Origin: JAAYAY01 sp964429355 | Lineage (GTDB): Bacteria > Planctomycetota > Planctomycetia > Pirellulales > Thermoguttaceae | DNA: 17,181 nt | Assembly (NCBI GenBank): GCA_964429355.1 | Contig: CAYSCH010000197.1 | Coordinates: forward strand, 1-17,181 | Reading direction: 5' to 3' | Part shown: positions 13,010 through 17,181 of the stretch, in pieces | Numbering within the stretch: position 1 is the first letter of the stretch | Layout: each line of letters begins with the position of its first letter | Program-made: the position numbers and the translations under genes | The notes under the pieces: model-generated | What the model saw: only the letters and a program-made list of their open reading frames with translations | Databases searched by the model: none | What the model was told of the DNA's origin: nothing

Positions 13010-16000
13010 TCACTCCCGCTTCTCAAGTCGCAGTAGAACCGTCTGGGCACGCTGCATGGGAATACTCACCTCGCCGGCACTCGTAGCCAGACGCTGGCCG
13101 GTGAGAACGTCGGTCACATCGAACCGGCCCGGCAGACGCAGTGTCTTCACGCCCTCGGTAGCGGCATGGATTCCGGCATACTGGCCGTCAGTGTAGAGCG
13201 CGTCGTCGGTCTCCATCCAAACGTGAACGCCGGCCGAACGGGCAATGTTCCGCACGAGGCCCGGCGGCAGCGGCATGGCCGCCGAGTAGATGCTCGTCCA
13301 GCCGGCAGCCTCTTTCACGACCAGCCCCGGACGCTGGCTTTCGACCAGCCGGCCGGCGATGCGGGTTTCGGGATCGTCGGCGTAGAACACGGGCGCGACG
13401 ATGAGCTGATTGTCGCCGAGGGCCTGCTGGGGCGCAAGGCCCTCGGCCAGCGGGTCGCCGGGCTCCAGCACGATCTGCGGCCGGCCCTCACGGTCGTCAC
13501 GGGCGATGCGGATTCCGGTCAGGGCCTGCATGCCGTCGAGCGACAGGCCGTCGGGGCCGAGCGAGCCGGGAGCGTAAAGAAACAAGGCGGTGGCGCCATT
13601 GCGGGCCAGCTTTGCCTGGATCGCCTCGCGCCGCGTCGGATCCACGTAGAAGGCGTTGAGGAACACGTACAGCTTGTAGTCCGGCAGACGTGGATCGGCA
13701 ATGTCGTCCAGCAGGCAGAAGTCCCAGGGAGCGCCCGATTGGGGCATCGTCACCACCTGGTTCAGGTCCAGTGCCGAGTTGGCCGTGGTGGGCCGCATCC
13801 AGTAGAAGCTCTGCGGATCCACGAACAGTCCGATCTGGGCCGCGAAGGGCGCGCGGGTCTGCATGGCCTCCTGGGCAATGCGCCGAGCCTGGCCCATGGC
13901 CGACACGATCTGGGGATCGGAGAACCATCCGCCCCCCATATCGAGCCAGCTCACGGCCGCGCGTTTTGTGAGCGTCTCGGCGAATTCCCGCCAGAACACG
14001 CCCAGCGTTTCGTCCATGTTTTCGGCCCGGCCGTAGCCCGCACCCGGATCGGTCAGGTGGGTGCGGTGGTCCGATTCGTCCAGCCAGAGCTTGCCCCGCA
14101 GCCGGAAGGAATCGGTGGCCGACATGAATGTGGCAGCCTCCCCCGGCTTTCGATACCAGTAGTTGGGCGGACTCATGAGGAAGTCGATGTCGGGCGAGTC
14201 AAACACGCGACGGGCGGCCAGGTGCCCCGAGTCCTGCTGGTTGATTCCGTGGGCCGTAAGATAGGCATAATAAGTCCCTACCAGGGCCTGGCCCTCGGTG
14301 GCCTCGCGCACGATACGGGCGATGTGGAGCAAGGCGTCGGCATCCATGTTGGCGATGAACTCATAGAAGTCGATCGCCTGACGCTCCGCCTGCGGATCGC
14401 GCAACACCTGCGGTCCGGCGGGGCGTCGCTTCTCCCACACGGGCATCTCGGCGGTGGCCAGCGTGACCTGAGGATCGCGCCAGGCTGTGCGGAGCTGGGC
14501 ATCGGCCCCGTAGCGACGGGTGAGAAACTCGCGAAACGCCCTCAGGGCCGGCCGGCTGTAGTCGTCTCGCGACTCTTGCCAGGTGCCCCACATCTGCCAC
14601 TCGGCCGTGTAGCCGTTGTAGAACATGTAGCCCAGAATCCGGTCGGCGTAGGGGGCGCGGCGCAAGTAGGCGATCAACCGGCGCAGGTCCTGGCCGATTT
14701 CGCGCCGCCAGAGTTCCGAGGCAAACGACGTGGGACCTTTACTGCCGTCGGCAAACTGGCACAGCTCATCCGGGTGTGCCTCCTGCCACCAGAGGCCACC
14801 GGTCACGCCGATGTGGGGAATGAAACAGGCCTTGGGGTCGACATCCAGGACCGCTGCGAAGTAGCGGTCGAACTCGGCATAGTCGTAGCGATCGGCGGCC
14901 ACGTGTCCGAGGTCGCCGTTATGAGTCGGCCCGACCCAGTCGGCATACAGGTGGATCCCCGCCTCGCCCATCTCCCGCTGATACGCACCCCCCTGGCCCA
15001 GGTTTCCGGAGTAGGCGTATCCGGCCAGCGGTTGGCCATCGATGAAGATCGCCGGATCACCGCCGAGCAAGCGCAGTTCGGCCACCGGCGGTTTCACCTT
15101 ACCCACCCGGTCGTTCTGGATCTCGACCGGGGCCGACGCGGCGCCGGTTTGCGATNNNNNNNNNNACCCACCTCGACAACGGCAGAACCCGGATACCAGT
15201 AGGCGGAAATGGGCAGCCTGGCACGGACCTTCACCCGCGGAGAATTGAAGCGGATTGGTTCCTCAACCAGGCGCAAGAACGTGTCGCCGCGCCGCAGACG
15301 CACAAACAGCGTGGCCGCGGCCATGCCCGGGGCGGGTGTGACGTCCAGTTCCGCAACCACCTCGAGCGTCGCACCGGCCGAGACCGACTCCGGCACATGC
15401 AGCGAGGCCAGCCGGGCCGTGCCTTGTGTTTCGACCGTCACACCTTCCTGGAGATCGGGTCTCGACGTTTCCAGACGCACCGAATCAATGGCCACCCAGC
15501 GATTGGCCTGGTTACCCGGATCGATTCGCAGGGAGCTCACACGATGACTCGGCCCACCCCACTGGCGAGACTCGTCGCCGGTGGTCGTTTCACGCCAACT
15601 ATTCTTTGTCAGGTCCAGCCGGTAGGTAGCCCAGCCCTTGGATATGGGAAACTTGCCCCCCAGACACCAGCGTTTGTCGGGGCTCTCGTAGTACACGTCG
15701 AGCACATCGGCCTTCTCCGAGGAATACATGCGCACGATCAGCCAAGTGAACCGCTGGGCGTCGATCCCTTCTGCCGGCACTCGCAACGACACGTACGGAT
15801 CCCAGGCCGACTGGCCCGACAGATGCCCGTTGGCAATCTGGCCGGGCGGCAGGTTCGCCGTGCTCGCGACTTCCCGCCGGTGGTCGAACTCCCACAGGAG
15901 CAATTCCGCGCCATCCTCTCGGTCACGGACGGCCCCTGCTGCCCGCACCGGGGGAGTCGGTTCTATCCGTCCCTCCGCCGGTTCGGCCTTCTCGGCCGCA

Positions 16001-16059
16001 AGCATAGGAGCCACGGCCACGGAACACCACGCACACATCAAGGCAAATGAGCGAAACAT
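13010..16059 (-). CDS. Large secreted GH42-like glycoside hydrolase
   Basis: One protein of about 1012 residues plus the gap. The N-terminal part (16059-15166, 298 codons) and C-terminal part (15154-13010, 714 residues) join through an N-run, and the second part is open back to the gap (SQTGAASAPVEIQNDRVGKV) with no credible start. Order: a signal peptide (MFRSFALMCAWCSVAVAPML); a jelly-roll carbohydrate-binding-like region (about 45-185); a beta-sandwich (about 190-298); a TIM-barrel hydrolase domain with PAIFIDGQPLAGYAYSG; then a Rossmann-like region (YKLYVFLNAFYVDPTRREAI) like the GH42 trimerisation domain. Likely catalytic glutamates are in NGYTAEWQMWG (codon 14602-14600) and LWLDESDHRT. 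Clan GH-A is probable, and beta-galactosidase activity is possible but unproven. The start is at 16059, with GGAG 13 nt upstream. Confidence 0.8.
15156..15165. other. Assembly join of 10 Ns in GH42-like gene
   Basis: To keep one frame the true gap must leave remainder two on division by three, so the ten Ns misrepresent it. Read literally, the join shifts the frame and creates a false second gene starting at GTG 15106. The sides share no overlap. Confidence 0.75.
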
Positions 16060-16100
16060 GGCAGATCGCAATCTCCGCTGGAGGCTTCCCCTCGGATTCG

Positions 16101-16128
16101 TTTTGAGCGGCAAGGGTTTCCTTATGAT
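16101..16128 (+). promoter_or_regulatory. Weak promoter candidate for oxidoreductase gene
   Basis: TATGAT (16123-16128, five of six) lies 16 nt after TTTTGA (16101-16106, three of six). It is about 110 nt before ATG 16241. The reverse strand also reads TATCAT here, so it could serve the divergent gene. The remaining bases of the 181-nt interval hold nothing I recognise. Confidence 0.25.
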
Positions 16129-16240
16129 ACCAGAGCGGGATGCAGCGTCCCAGTCGACAACGCACTTCCCGTCGGTCACAATACCGGTCATGCCGGTTCG
16201 CGGGGAATCGACCCTCCAGCATCAACCCAGGAGTCCTAAG

Positions 16241-17181
16241 ATGGCCACACGACGCAGTTTTCTGAAATCGTCGGCAACGGTGGGAGTCGCCGCGCTCGCG
16301 GTACCAGCCTTTGCCATGAATGTTCGAGGAGCCAATGACCGGATCCGCGTGGGCATGGTCGGCCTTGGCGGCCGCATGCGATCGCACATCGGCAGCCTGA
16401 CGGTCCTCTCACCAACCGAGAACGTCGAGATTGCCGCGATCTGCGATTGCGAACAGAGCAAGCTCGATACCGCGGTGAAATCCTATCCGGACCTGGAGGG
16501 ATTGAAACTCAAGACCTACACCGACCAACGCAAGCTCTTCGACGATCAGGAGATCGACGCCGTGAGCTTCTCGACCCAGGACCACTGGCATGCCCTGCAG
16601 ACCATCTGGGCCTGCCAGGCCGGCAAGGACGTGTATGTGGAGAAACCGCCGACCTGGTGCATCTGGGAAGGACGACAGATGGTCAACGCCGCTCGCAAGT
16701 ACGGCCGCATGGTCCAGGTCGGTACCCAGAACCGTTCCAGTCCAAACATCCGCGAGGGAATGCAGCAACTCAAGGACGGCCTGATCGGCGACCTTTACAT
16801 GGCCCGCGGCATGACCTACAAGATGCGCGGCAACCTCGGCAAGCACAACCCGCAACCGGTGCCCGAAGGGCTGAACTGGGACGCCTGGGTCGGCCCCGCA
16901 AAAATGGTCGAGTACAGCAACTTCCAGCACAAGCGATGGTACTGGAACTCCAACTTCGCTAGCGGCGACATCGCCAACCAGACCGTCCACGACATCGACA
17001 AGATCCGCTGGGGCCTGGGGCTCGGCGATCACCCGGTCACGGTCATGTCGATGGGCGACCGGTTCCCGCCGGGTGAAGACGACGACGCCGACACTCCCAA
17101 TACCCAGACGTTTTCGTGCAAGTGGGCCGATCGCAAGGTGCTGGTGACCTTCGAGGTTCGCCACTGGTACACGAACTCGGA
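16241..17181 (+). CDS. Tat-exported Gfo/Idh/MocA oxidoreductase (partial)
   Basis: The first 313 residues are present and the C-terminus runs off the window. The twin-arginine motif TRRSFLKSS (residues 3-11), then VGVAALAVPAFA, marks folded export by Tat. The Rossmann loop VGLGGRMRS (40-48) binds NAD(P). The family signature EKPPTW (the usual EKP with catalytic lysine) comes next, then EGRQMVNAARKYGRMVQVGTQ. A C-terminal-half motif VHDIDKIRWGLG contains the conserved HxxD. Planctomycetes carry many such secreted paralogues, thought to act on sugar derivatives; substrate is unknown. No strong ribosome-binding site beyond CAGGAG (16228-16233) is seen. It is divergent from the GH42-like gene, with 181 nt between starts. 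Confidence 0.92.
   Translation, partial: MATRRSFLKSSATVGVAALAVPAFAMNVRGANDRIRVGMVGLGGRMRSHIGSLTVLSPTENVEIAAICDCEQSKLDTAVKSYPDLEGLKLKTYTDQRKLFDDQEIDAVSFSTQDHWHALQTIWACQAGKDVYVEKPPTWCIWEGRQMVNAARKYGRMVQVGTQNRSSPNIREGMQQLKDGLIGDLYMARGMTYKMRGNLGKHNPQPVPEGLNWDAWVGPAKMVEYSNFQHKRWYWNSNFASGDIANQTVHDIDKIRWGLGLGDHPVTVMSMGDRFPPGEDDDADTPNTQTFSCKWADRKVLVTFEVRHWYTNS

Noticed and set aside
13166..15202. Long plus-strand open frame antisense to the GH42-like gene
   Set aside because: It mirrors the real gene in high-GC DNA, lacks a ribosome-binding site and domain signatures, and reads through the N-run.
16409..17164. Minus-strand open frame over the oxidoreductase
   Set aside because: The plus strand has a Tat signal, Rossmann loop and EKP motif; the antisense frame shows no family features.

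Overview
The window looks like a piece of a planctomycete chromosome, most likely Pirellulales-like and probably a metagenome scaffold because it carries three 10-N joins. This rests on gene content and style, not on a marker gene. It has a Tat-exported Gfo/Idh/MocA oxidoreductase with an RRSFLK leader, a formylglycine sulfatase, secreted glycoside hydrolases, SGNH and LVIVD-repeat proteins, loose gene packing, and intergenic DNA full of CCAGTGGCAC-type repeats. No rRNA, tRNA, transposase, integrase, CRISPR array or defence gene was seen.

Layout. Bases 1-3275 form a repeat-rich, lower-GC stretch. Two copies of a dispersed tandem-repeat element (120-345 and 2923-3153) bracket two unrecognised exported or membrane proteins (487-1008 and 1142-2533), and a run of perfect stem-loops (2617-2851) lies between the second gene and the second repeat. 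Next come an LVIVD-repeat beta-propeller protein (3276-4298) and a secreted GH127-type beta-L-arabinofuranosidase (4482-6365). A tandem pair of 131-nt structured repeats (6368-6643) follows, then a multi-zinc-ribbon protein (6713-7588). A type I sulfatase (7780-9422, minus) is convergent with the zinc-ribbon gene and divergent from a small lipoprotein gene (9746-10423). A minus-strand run follows in transcription order: a large GH42-like hydrolase (16059-13010), a class IV PLP aminotransferase (12977-12060) and a two-domain SGNH hydrolase (11874-10651). A Gfo/Idh/MocA oxidoreductase (16241 onward) is divergent from that run and leaves the window.

How the genes fit together. Sulfatase, GH127, GH42-like hydrolase, SGNH esterase-like protein and sugar-type oxidoreductase fit stepwise breakdown of a sulfated, acylated, arabinose- or galactose-bearing polysaccharide outside the cytoplasm. 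This is inference: there is no transporter or regulator here, and the genes sit in several transcription units. The aminotransferase and zinc-ribbon genes have no obvious role in that pathway.

Assembly. All three N-runs fall inside minus-strand genes. The sulfatase join is best read as a 4-base overlap rather than a gap, which restores an intact gene. The third join splits one roughly 1000-residue hydrolase into what looks like two genes.

The least explained material is the noncoding repeat network: a hairpin repeat family, a 73-nt element found just downstream of two unrelated genes, and the 131-nt tandem element that starts two bases after the GH127 stop codon. I found no convincing new enzymatic or defence system.
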